This document shows positions 1 through 5,940 of a DNA stretch of 6,927 nt, piece by piece. The translations under genes and the position numbers were made by a program. Location of the stretch: assembly GCA_031257955.1 (NCBI GenBank), contig JAIRNQ010000184.1, positions 1 to 6,927 of the forward strand, given 5' to 3'. The notes under the pieces are model-generated. The model saw nothing but the letters and a program-made list of their open reading frames with translations. It was not told where the DNA came from and did no database searches. Every line of letters begins with the position of its first letter. The stretch's first letter is position 1. The stretch comes from Deltaproteobacteria bacterium (GTDB lineage: Bacteria; Desulfobacterota; Desulfarculia; Adiutricales; Adiutricaceae).

Positions 1-46
1 CTAGGATATCATTGGGAAAGCTATGGTACCTAAGCGAAACGATAAT

Positions 47-76
47 TACCCCCCAGCCGCTCGAGGGCCGGGGGTA
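47..76 (-). terminator. Possible terminator hairpin of the MscS-family gene
   Basis: An inverted repeat lies 15 bp past the stop codon of the channel gene. Seven outer base pairs are formed by TACCCCC (47-53) and GGGGGTA (70-76), and an inner GCC/GGC pairing surrounds a loop containing CTCGAG. On the minus strand the stem is followed by TAATTATCG rather than a clean run of T, so this is a weak candidate for intrinsic termination. It may equally be a plain 3' stabilising hairpin. Confidence 0.4.
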
Positions 77-90
77 TTCTTGGGCAGCCC

Positions 91-2664
91 TCAAACCGCT
101 GGCGGCCTGGTGATCAGGGTGCCGGAGGGGGGCAGTTCGCCGGCCGGGGAACCCCCGGCCGAGCCGGAAGCGCCGGAACCGGAGGGCTCGGAACCGGAAG
201 GAGCGGAACCGGTGGAACCGGCGTTTAGGGCGGCCCTTTGGGCCTCGGTCACGTTGATGTCCAGGCTACTGACCACGTAGAAGCCGATGCCGTTTTCGTA
301 GAAGCCCACGTAAATGGCCTCCCGGAGTTCGGACTGGGTGGGGGCGTTCTGGTCGATGTCCAAGATGGTCACTGAAAGGGTTAGCACCACGGCGCTTTCG
401 GAGAGATCGACCACGGTCACGGTCGGGAGGTAGGGATCGACCTTGGCCACGTAATCGGTCCGCATGGCGGCGTCCAGCATGATTTTCCTGGCCTTGGCGA
501 TGTCGGTCCCGTAGACGGTCCTAAAGTCTATTTTGCGCCTCACCAGGCGGTTGTTGCGGGTCCAGTTTATGAAACGGCCGTTAACCAGGCTGGAATTGGG
601 GACGTAGACCCAGGAGTTGTCGGCCGGCTCGATGACCGTGCAACGGATGTTTATGCCCACCACTTTACCGATGACCCCCTCAACCTCGATAAGGTTATCG
701 ATCTGAACGTTTCCGCCCAATATGAGGATCAAGCCGCTAAAGAGGTTATTTACTATGGACTGAAGGCCCATGCTTATGCCAACGCTGAAGCCGGTGGCCG
801 CCACAATCAAGGAAGTGAAATTAACTCCCAAAAGGCTAAGGGCGATCACGGCAAAGATACACCAAATTATGTAATTCATCAGCGTTCGGAGCGATTGTAT
901 GAAACCGCTTTTGAGCGTGTTGAACTTGTCGGTCAGGTGGGCCAGGGAGGTGCTGGCCAACCCGCCCATGGAGCGAAACAGCAACAAAAGCATGACGATA
1001 AAAAAGATCCGGTAGAAACTGATCGAGGCCGAGCCGACGCTGTAACCCCTGTTCATCAAGGAATCCAGAAGGTTCATGGCCCCGGGCACGGCCAAGAGCC
1101 AGGGCAGGGCCGAGACCAGCGAAAGCAAAAAGGAGCAGGGGAGGATCAGGGCGTTGGCCAGGGCGTTTTTGATAGGCGCGGTCTTGGGATCGAAGACGTA
1201 GTCGCAGATCCTGGCCGTCAGGACCACCAGGGCGCTGCCCAATATCAGAATGTTGGCCAGGGCGAAGAGGCACATGAAAACCAAAATGGCCAGCCTGGAG
1301 TAGCCAAAGATGGCCACCAGAAGGGAACCCAGGGCGAAGTAGACGCCGCTCCCGTAGGCCACGTATTCGGGGAGGGCCCGGGGGGTAGTGGTTCGAGTGC
1401 CCGTGCGGTGAAGATAATAAAGGAAAACGGCCATGGTTATCAGCCAGACGACCGTTACGGCGTTGGGAGGCAGATCCGAAAAGAGAAAGGTAACCCCCAG
1501 GGCCGCGGGAACATAGAAACGGTGAAGGGGGGAATGGTTGTCCTTAACCGAAGGATTGGTCCAGACCCTCAGTTTCCAGCTGACGGTGGCCAAGGCCCTA
1601 ATAATCAAAAGAATGCCTGGCAGTTTGAGCAGCAAGTAGTTGCCGCCCATTTGGGTCATGGAAGCGGCGATAAGCGAGAGCCCGAAGGACATGGTCACAT
1701 AGGGGCCCTTGACGATGTCGGGCAACAATTCGCGAAAAAGGTTCGGGATTTTTTTTTCGTTGGCCAGTATCAGCGAGGCCACGATGGCCATGATGACGAT
1801 GGAAATCACGAACCGGAAACCGGACTGGGAACGGGAGTCGCTGTTGTCGGGGAACATGAAAATCATGCGGCTGGCGAAAGAATCTATCCAACTGAAGAAA
1901 TCGTTTTTGATCTGGAACATACCGCCGAAACCGGAATCGCCGAAGTAATAGGTATTCCAAATGGTGGGTATTTTCTCGTTAATTTCGGCAATCGAAGCGT
2001 CCAGGGCGATTATGGCCGACTTTATCGGATCTATGGTGTCGTTTAGGTTGGTATGGGCTTTGGTTAGTTCGTTGAGCGCCTGTTTCAGGAGGGCCTCATA
2101 GTCGACGACGTTGGGATCGCCGGCGGCCAGCATTTCGTCCAGCGAGGCTTTGGTGTTGTTGGCTTCCTCAAGTTTCAAATTGAGGTTATTGAGGCTAGTC
2201 TCCAAGGGAACCAGCTCCTGGCTTAGCCTCTGGCGCAGCCGTTTGATGTTTCCGAGTACCTCGGCCTGTTCGGACGGGTGCCCGGCCGAAGTCTGGAAGA
2301 TCAGCTTAAAACGGTTAAACTCGGCCATCAAGGCGTTGACGGTGGCGATTTGACTAGAATAGTTTTCGCTGGGCCCCAATAGTTCGGCTATTTCGGTGGC
2401 CATCAGGGCGTACTTGGTGGCGTTGTCCCGCCAGAGCTGCTGAAGGTGCTGGTCGGTGGCGGTGGACTCGGCGGCCAGCGCCGGATCGATCGGGGTCTCC
2501 GGCGGCGTTTCCCCCTCCGGCGGAGCGGTTTTGTCGACGGTAGCGTCTTTGGCGGCTTTGGCCGGTTTGGCCGCGTCCCCTCCCTGGGCCGAAAGGGCCA
2601 GCGAAATCGGCTGGGCCAGTAAAACGATCGTCACAAGGGCCGACGCTAGAAGCTTTTTAAACAT
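91..2664 (-). CDS. Large MscS-superfamily mechanosensitive ion channel with periplasmic coiled-coil domain
   Basis: This gene encodes a membrane channel expected to open under membrane tension and release solutes during osmotic down-shock. Residues 1-26 form a signal peptide (MFKKLLAS, then a hydrophobic stretch), followed by a Pro/Ala/Glu-rich linker (to about 65). A predominantly helical, probably coiled-coil periplasmic domain follows (about 68-233). Roughly eight to ten hydrophobic segments span about 283-613. The pore helix (617-649) has the small-residue pattern ATGFSVGISMGLQ and ends in VNNLFSGLILIL. The MscS beta domain (653-708; IEVEGVIGKV, VYVPNSSLVNG) and the alpha/beta cytoplasmic part (709-805) follow. 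Residues 814-857 are a Gly/Ser/Pro tail. At 857 residues it is much longer than E. coli MscS (286) and resembles the MscK/MscM type in layout. The ATG at 2664 is preferred over the one at 2670 because AGTAGG lies 7 nt upstream of it. It is transcribed divergently from the kinase genes. MscS membership is secure; the exact subfamily is not. Confidence 0.93.
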   Translation of the reverse strand: MFKKLLASALVTIVLLAQPISLALSAQGGDAAKPAKAAKDATVDKTAPPEGETPPETPIDPALAAESTATDQHLQQLWRDNATKYALMATEIAELLGPSENYSSQIATVNALMAEFNRFKLIFQTSAGHPSEQAEVLGNIKRLRQRLSQELVPLETSLNNLNLKLEEANNTKASLDEMLAAGDPNVVDYEALLKQALNELTKAHTNLNDTIDPIKSAIIALDASIAEINEKIPTIWNTYYFGDSGFGGMFQIKNDFFSWIDSFASRMIFMFPDNSDSRSQSGFRFVISIVIMAIVASLILANEKKIPNLFRELLPDIVKGPYVTMSFGLSLIAASMTQMGGNYLLLKLPGILLIIRALATVSWKLRVWTNPSVKDNHSPLHRFYVPAALGVTFLFSDLPPNAVTVVWLITMAVFLYYLHRTGTRTTTPRALPEYVAYGSGVYFALGSLLVAIFGYSRLAILVFMCLFALANILILGSALVVLTARICDYVFDPKTAPIKNALANALILPCSFLLSLVSALPWLLAVPGAMNLLDSLMNRGYSVGSASISFYRIFFIVMLLLLFRSMGGLASTSLAHLTDKFNTLKSGFIQSLRTLMNYIIWCIFAVIALSLLGVNFTSLIVAATGFSVGISMGLQSIVNNLFSGLILILGGNVQIDNLIEVEGVIGKVVGINIRCTVIEPADNSWVYVPNSSLVNGRFINWTRNNRLVRRKIDFRTVYGTDIAKARKIMLDAAMRTDYVAKVDPYLPTVTVVDLSESAVVLTLSVTILDIDQNAPTQSELREAIYVGFYENGIGFYVVSSLDINVTEAQRAALNAGSTGSAPSGSEPSGSGASGSAGGSPAGELPPSGTLITRPPAV
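161..223 (-). repeat. GGAACCGG repeats encoding the Gly/Ser/Pro tail of the channel
   Basis: GGAACCGG occurs four times on the plus strand, starting at 175, 190, 205 and 214. The spacings are 15, 15 and 9 bp, all multiples of three. On the minus strand the array encodes a P-x-G-S type low-complexity tail after the conserved MscS fold. The codon-sized spacing suggests growth and shrinkage by slippage without loss of frame. It may act as a flexible cytoplasmic tail; no function can be read from it. Confidence 0.6.
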
Positions 2665-2671
2665 AAACATA

Positions 2672-2677
2672 CCTACT
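2672..2677 (-). promoter_or_regulatory. Ribosome binding site deciding the start of the channel gene
   Basis: On the minus strand AGTAGG ends 7 nt before the ATG at 2664 but only 1 nt before the ATG at 2670. Normal Shine-Dalgarno spacing therefore favours the downstream ATG, giving MFKKLLAS as the N-terminus. The change removes two residues (Met-Phe) and does not alter the signal peptide. Confidence 0.55.
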
Positions 2678-2879
2678 TTAAATCATTTTTAATAGTCAAT
2701 AATTTGCTTTTATTATTCGTAAACCGATATATCTATCCCATAGGTTACTTTATACATAATTACCAAGCCCGTTCTGGTTTTACGGGCGTAAAAAAAGCCC
2801 TAATTTGTCCTTATCCCCGGTCCCGTCTTGGTTACGCCCAGGCCTCACTCCATCCGGCCCGAGGGGGCCAACGTCGCAA

Positions 2880-2913
2880 CCAACCGGCTTGGTCCGGGCC
2901 CCGTCCCGGTTGG
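2880..2913. repeat. Inverted repeat CCAACCGG / CCGGTTGG
   Basis: Perfect 8-bp arms (2880-2887 and 2906-2913) enclose an 18-nt spacer that itself contains the GGGCCC palindrome. Just upstream, GGCCC (2856-2860) can pair with GGGCC (2865-2869). The cluster of hairpins makes this island a candidate structured RNA segment or protein-binding palindrome. Its transcription is not shown. Confidence 0.45.
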
Positions 2914-3277
2914 CCGGGGCGGGCCTTTCCCGTCAAGCATAAGACGGCTAAGTCCTGGCGATGGAACAATTAGCCTTAAGTTGGCTTATTTTAGCTTTGA
3001 ATGTCGGTTTGGTCAATCGGAATTTTGCCTGATATTTAACCCAGGAAACATGATTTCACAATTTTAAATAAATAGTATGTTCTTTGTTGTATTAATAGTG
3101 CCCTTACTAAATTTTATCAAAACTTTCTCTGGGATAGTCAAAGGCGTTTCAACTTGGTCGTATCCCCAGGCCTACCTGGGCGCTTGGCCATCCATGGCGC
3201 CAAAGACGGTCGCCGGGTGAGAGTACCGATTGAAGCCTCAGGGAACGGGGTCAAACACCGGACGGGAACCGTTTTGC

Positions 3278-3355
3278 TATAATCAATGATTAATTATAAA
3301 TTTTCGATAAATCAGTTACTATTTTAGTTATAATCAAAGATTAATTTTAAATTTA
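3278..3355 (+). repeat. AT-rich direct repeat at 51-bp spacing containing TATAAT and TAATCA-A-TGATTA
   Basis: Two 27-bp copies (3278-3304 and 3329-3355) match at 24 of 27 positions. Each starts with TATAATCAA. The first contains a perfect 6-bp inverted repeat TAATCA-A-TGATTA, and the second has the same with one mismatch (TAATCA-A-AGATTA). The first copy is preceded by TG at the extended -10 position (TGCTATAAT), so it could also be a promoter -10. The copies are about five helical turns apart, which would suit a pair of operator sites. Regulator and target are unknown. Confidence 0.45.
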
Positions 3356-3363
3356 TGAAAAAT

Positions 3364-3424
3364 TTCTTGCCAAAATGGCCGCGGCCAGGGCGGACAAAAC
3401 GGGCCAACGGGCCAGGAGCAAGAA
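3364..3424. repeat. Long stem-loop with 7-bp closing stem and internal TGGCCGCGGCCA palindrome
   Basis: TTCTTGC (3364-3370) pairs perfectly with GCAAGAA (3418-3424). The 47-nt interior holds a 12-bp perfect palindrome TGGCCGCGGCCA (3376-3387) and a back-to-back duplication of ACGGGCCA (3399-3406 and 3407-3414). It lies between AT-rich stretches. It could be a DNA palindrome, a repetitive extragenic element or an RNA hairpin. There is no T-run supporting a terminator on either strand. Confidence 0.4.
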
Positions 3425-3544
3425 TGGAAGGGTGATGCATAAACAATAAAAAGGTAATTTTAAAACACAATAATTTAATTTATAAAAGTCACTTTTAAAA
3501 CAGATAATAAATCAGCCGCCTACCACCCGTTAGTTAAGGTCTAG

Positions 3545-3934
3545 CCCGGTGGCGGGCCAATGGCTGGGGGGATCGTGGCCGCATGGTGGGGCAATGCCTG
3601 GTGGGTCTCGCCCAGTGGTGGGCCAATGCCTGGTGGGTCGGGGCCGGGTGGTGGGCAAAGCCCTGGTGGGGCGGGGCCCGGTGGTGGGCAAATATTTGGG
3701 GGGCTGGGGCCCGGTGGTGGGCAAATGTTTGGTGAGTCGGGCCGCATGGTGGGCAAATGTTTGGTGGGTCGGGCCGCATGGTGGGCAAATGTTTGGGGGG
3801 CTGGGGCCCGGTGGTGGGCAAATGTATGGGGTGTCGGGGCTGCGTGGTGGGTTAATGCCTGGAGGGTCGGGGCCCGGTGGTGGGCAAATTTTGGGGGGTC
3901 GGGGCTCGTGGTGGGTAAAGGATTGGAGGGGCGG
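3545..3934 (+). repeat. G-rich minisatellite: 12 tandem units of about 33 bp
   Basis: Twelve contiguous degenerate units follow the pattern CCCGGTGGTGGGCAAATGTT then TGG, a variable G-rich part and TCGGGG. By my division they begin at 3545, 3579, 3611, 3644, 3677, 3710, 3742, 3774, 3807, 3840, 3873 and 3905, and measure 30 to 34 bp, mostly 32 or 33. Units at 3710, 3742 and 3774 are the most alike; those at both ends are the most diverged. The plus strand carries nearly all the G runs. Several frames on both strands stay open through the array, giving Gly-rich or Pro-rich 11-residue repeats. The mix of 32- and 33-bp units breaks any single repeat frame, so I treat the array as non-coding. Multiple G3-G6 runs per unit make G-quadruplex formation plausible. 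Confidence 0.9.
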
Positions 3935-4013
3935 AAGGCCGTTAACCAAGCCAGGAGGGTACGGTATTGGACGGGAAAGAAATGGGACGCTTTTTTGGGT
4001 AGTTAGGAATGAT

Positions 4014-4028
4014 TAGGGTAGGGTAGGG
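4014..4028 (+). repeat. (TAGGG)x3 short tandem repeat
   Basis: Three perfect pentamers TAGGG stand in a row. Together with the GGG at 3997-3999 they provide four G3 runs, although one loop would be long (16 nt), so a G-quadruplex here is less certain than in the neighbouring array. Confidence 0.6.
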
Positions 4029-4046
4029 AGTGCTTTTATACAATCG

Positions 4047-4078
4047 TTTTGGGTAAATCAAACGCTATTTTGGTAAAT
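4047..4078 (+). promoter_or_regulatory. Possible tandem activator sites TTTTGGGTAAAT / TTTTGGTAAAT
   Basis: TTTTGGGTAAAT (4047-4058) and TTTTGGTAAAT (4068-4078) are direct repeats whose starts are 21 bp apart, about two helical turns. They lie 22 bp upstream of the predicted -35 element at 4100. A related TTTTGGGTA lies at 3993-4001. In-phase direct repeats at this distance are typical of activator binding. The binding protein is not identifiable. Confidence 0.4.
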
Positions 4079-4099
4079 ATAGACCGAGAGATCATTTTC

Positions 4100-4128
4100 T
4101 AGACAGGCAGGCCGATTTGGGCTATAAT
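4100..4128 (+). promoter_or_regulatory. Candidate sigma70-type promoter of the kinase operon
   Basis: TAGACA (4100-4105, one mismatch to TTGACA) and a perfect TATAAT (4123-4128) are separated by exactly 17 bp. Transcription would begin near 4135, leaving a leader of about 260 nt before the kinase start at 4399. It is the best promoter match I found in the plus direction. No experimental evidence is available from the sequence. Confidence 0.6.
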
Positions 4129-4151
4129 CCGAAGGGATCGCGACCAGTTCA

Positions 4152-4238
4152 CCCGGCCGGTCGTTCCCGGGCCGGGACGGTTTCCGAAGGGCCAGACGTT
4201 TTTTTGCCGGCCAGGGGACCGGTTGGCGACCGGGCCGG
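4152..4238 (+). other. GC-rich structured leader segment with T7 tract
   Basis: The predicted leader contains two hairpins. The first is CCCGGCC (4152-4158) with GGCCGGG (4170-4176). The second is CCGGCC (4207-4212) with GGCCGG (4233-4238), with CGGT/ACCG nested inside it. A run of seven T (4199-4205) sits between them. The T-run is 22 nt beyond the first stem, so it is not a standard intrinsic terminator, but an attenuation role is possible. The island resembles the other GC-rich islands of the intergenic region, so it may be of the same unknown kind. Confidence 0.35.
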
Positions 4239-4294
4239 ACTCGGGAGGGCGTCCGGAACCTGGATCGCCGGGAAGTAGTTTTGTCCGTCGCCGT

Positions 4295-4406
4295 ATGGCC
4301 ATCGTCACCGCGTATGCCTTTTAATCCCCAAAACGTTTGCTAATGTCCATATGGCCATCGTCACCTCATATGCCTTTTAATCCCCAAAACGTTTGCTAAT
4401 GTCCAT
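4295..4406 (+). repeat. 56-bp tandem duplication carrying the kinase start codon
   Basis: Copy 1 (4295-4350) and copy 2 (4351-4406) match at 54 of 56 positions and abut directly. The only differences are G to T and G to A in CACCGCGTATG versus CACCTCATATG. The repeat ends in GCTAATGTCCAT, so the second copy supplies the ATG (4399) and first codons of the FHA kinase, while the first copy has an equivalent ATG at 4343. Because 56 is not a multiple of three, the upstream ATG is out of frame with the kinase. Confidence 0.95.
4343..4399 (+). other. 18-codon leader ORF overlapping the kinase start (TAATG)
   Basis: The ATG in the first duplication copy opens an 18-codon frame (MSIWPSSPHMPFNPQNVC) whose TAA stop at 4397-4399 shares its last A with the ATG of the kinase gene. 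Such a TAATG junction could allow translational coupling, which is attractive because neither ATG has a visible Shine-Dalgarno sequence. It may equally be an accidental product of the duplication. I do not claim a functional peptide. Confidence 0.25.
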
Positions 4407-5940
4407 CCCCGTTATATCCACCAGAAGCGGCACTTCGGCCCTTAGGTCCAGGACTGGCTTCGGGACGCTGCCCGACAAGCCCCCCGGTACCCTGCGGCTG
4501 ATATTGTCGTCCGATTTCGCCGAGCTTAGGGTCTGGGAATTCACCGGGCCCCGGGCCGTGGTCATCGGGCGGGGCGCCCTTTCGGGCCTGCGGCTGCCGG
4601 ACACCGAAGAATACCGATCCGTCTCGGGCTACCACTGCGTCATCGAGCTGAGCCGCAACCGGGCCTACGTGCGGGATTTGGGGAGCCTCAACGGGACCTT
4701 CCTGAACGGCCACTTGGTCAGCAGGCGCGAGGAGGACCGGGCCCAGGGCGTGGCCGTCAGCGGCTTTGGGGTTAAATTGGTCGACGGCGACGTGATCACC
4801 CTGGCCGGGATTTTTAATTTCCGGGTAGGGCTGGTGGACGATTCCTCCCTGGAGAACGGGGCCCAGGGCCTGACCATGGTCGAGGTCTCGGACCGCTGCC
4901 CCAGTTGCGGAAAACTCCATAACCCGGTGCCCCTTTCCAAGTACGCCGACGTCTTGTGCCCGGACTGCCGGCCCAATCCTTTGGCCTCGCTCAAGCTCTT
5001 AAAAGCCGGCCTGAACCGAAGAATCAAAACCCTGGACCCCTTGAAGGGCCTGCGCATCACCAAAACCCTGGGCCGAGGTTCCACCTCGGCGGTTTTTTTG
5101 GCCGAACGCAAGGACGACAAATCCCTTTTGGCCCTTAAGGTCATGTCGCCGGCCATATCGGAAAACGAATGGGCCAGGAAGAGTTTTTTGCGGGAAGTGG
5201 CCATCGGGCGGGCCATCAAGCATCCCAACGTCACCAAACTTTACGGCTTCGGCTACTACGGCGGAGCCTATTTTTATCTCATGGAATACTGCAAGGGCGG
5301 CAACAGCGAAGAAAAAAGGCTGGACGCCGGGGGGACGCTGGACCCGGTGACGGCGCTGGGCATAATTTTGCCGGTCCTGGACGGGCTCCACTATATTCAC
5401 ACGGTAAAGCTGGCGGCGGTAAAAGCCAACAGCGAGGCCTCCCCCGAGTCCAGGGGCTTGGTCCACAGGGACCTTAAGCCCACCAACATCTTCCTGGGCG
5501 GGGAGAGCGGCGAAGTCCCGAAGATCGCCGACATCGGGGTCGGCAAACTCTACAATACCGGCGACACCTTCAGCAACACCCGAACCGGGTCGGTGGCCGG
5601 ATCGCCGGCTACCATGCCCAGGCAGCAAGTTCTCAACTTCAAGGGGGCCGGGCCCGAGGTGGACATCTGGGCGGCCGCCGCCTCGCTCTACAAGCTGCTT
5701 TGCGGCGAGTACCCCCGGGACTTTCCCGATTCCGAGGACCCTTGGCGGGTGGTCCTAAACCGGCCGCCGGTTCCCATACTCAAAAGGGGCCACCGCATAC
5801 CCTCCCACCTGGCCTTGGCCCTGGACGAGGCCCTGGTCGATAACCCGGCCATAAAATACCAGACGGCGGCCAGCCTGAAGAAAAGCCTCATCGAGGCGGC
5901 CCATCGGGATCGGCTGCTTCTGGACGTGCCCGTACCGTGA
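4399..5940 (+). CDS. FHA domain - zinc ribbon - Ser/Thr protein kinase
   Basis: This is a predicted cytoplasmic Hanks-type Ser/Thr kinase of 513 residues with no signal peptide or membrane segment. The FHA domain (about 31-144) shows GR (57-58), SGYH (76-79) and GSLNGT (95-100), the phosphothreonine-binding signature. A four-Cys zinc ribbon follows (CPSC 167-170, CPDC 187-190). The kinase domain (about 216-503) has a degenerate Gly loop GRGSTSAVF, Lys247, alphaC Glu266, hinge MEYC, HRD (356-358) with Lys360 and Asn363, and alphaF Asp422. DFG is replaced by DIG (378-380), and APE by PRQ (407-409) in the stretch GSPATMPRQQ. Catalytic Lys, both Asp and Asn are present, so activity is plausible. 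The ATG at 4399 is chosen; TTG at 4393 is an alternative adding two residues. No Shine-Dalgarno is visible. The stop overlaps the start of the second kinase by 4 bp, indicating one operon. Substrates are unknown. Confidence 0.92.
   Translation: MSIPVISTRSGTSALRSRTGFGTLPDKPPGTLRLILSSDFAELRVWEFTGPRAVVIGRGALSGLRLPDTEEYRSVSGYHCVIELSRNRAYVRDLGSLNGTFLNGHLVSRREEDRAQGVAVSGFGVKLVDGDVITLAGIFNFRVGLVDDSSLENGAQGLTMVEVSDRCPSCGKLHNPVPLSKYADVLCPDCRPNPLASLKLLKAGLNRRIKTLDPLKGLRITKTLGRGSTSAVFLAERKDDKSLLALKVMSPAISENEWARKSFLREVAIGRAIKHPNVTKLYGFGYYGGAYFYLMEYCKGGNSEEKRLDAGGTLDPVTALGIILPVLDGLHYIHTVKLAAVKANSEASPESRGLVHRDLKPTNIFLGGESGEVPKIADIGVGKLYNTGDTFSNTRTGSVAGSPATMPRQQVLNFKGAGPEVDIWAAAASLYKLLCGEYPRDFPDSEDPWRVVLNRPPVPILKRGHRIPSHLALALDEALVDNPAIKYQTAASLKKSLIEAAHRDRLLLDVPVP

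Larger units (their letters stand above)
2678..3544. other. Gene-free divergent intergenic region with GC islands in AT-rich DNA
   Basis: I see no supportable protein, tRNA or rRNA gene here. AT-rich stretches (about 2680-2770, 2960-3130, 3275-3365, 3430-3525) alternate with GC-rich islands (about 2815-2945, 3160-3270, 3370-3425). The islands contain short inverted repeats: GCCCGT/ACGGGC (2767-2772 with 2782-2787), CCAACCGG/CCGGTTGG (2880-2887 with 2906-2913), CCCAGG/CCTGGG around a CCTA loop (3165-3180), and TTGGC/GCCAA (3184-3188 with 3199-3203). A small open frame at 2704-2973 (plus) runs across an AT/GC boundary without coding character. The promoter and 5' leader of the channel gene should lie near 2680-2800, but I could not pick a convincing -35/-10 pair. 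Confidence 0.6.
3935..4098. other. Region between the repeat array and the kinase promoter
   Basis: The stretch is gene-free and becomes AT-rich toward 4030-4098. It contains a T6 run at 3991-3996, three perfect TAGGG units (4014-4028) and two TTTTGG(G)TAAAT direct repeats (4047-4078). Its position directly upstream of the best promoter candidate suggests regulatory DNA for the kinase genes. Confidence 0.5.

Noticed and set aside
2694..2699. TTGACT as a -35 element for the channel gene on the minus strand
   Set aside because: The sequence 17 bp downstream is GTAGGT, overlapping the ribosome binding site, so no -10 element is present at usable spacing.
2767..2800. Hairpin GCCCGT/ACGGGC with a neighbouring A7 run as an intrinsic terminator
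   Set aside because: On the plus strand the stem is followed by A, not T; on the minus strand the T-run precedes the stem instead of following it.
2704..2973. 89-codon open frame on the plus strand
   Set aside because: Its composition switches abruptly from AT-rich to GC-rich midway, it overlaps hairpins of the intergenic island, and the predicted peptide has no recognisable domain.
3250..3265. T-arm-like GGGGTCAAACACC suggesting a tRNA or tmRNA end
   Set aside because: The stem does not pair properly, and no acceptor stem, D-arm or anticodon arm could be built around it.
3545..3934. CRISPR array
   Set aside because: The repeats are directly contiguous and degenerate, with no unique spacers and no cas genes nearby.
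3530..4016. Long overlapping open frames on both strands across the tandem repeats (Gly-rich on plus, Pro-rich on minus)
   Set aside because: At least three overlapping frames stay open simply because the G-rich repeat lacks stop codons. Units of 32 and 34 bp shift the frame between repeats, and I saw no ribosome binding site supporting any one of them.
4099..4308. 69-codon open frame on the minus strand upstream of the kinase gene
   Set aside because: It lies in the GC-rich leader and repeat region, has no recognisable domain, and overlaps the candidate promoter and hairpins of the kinase operon.
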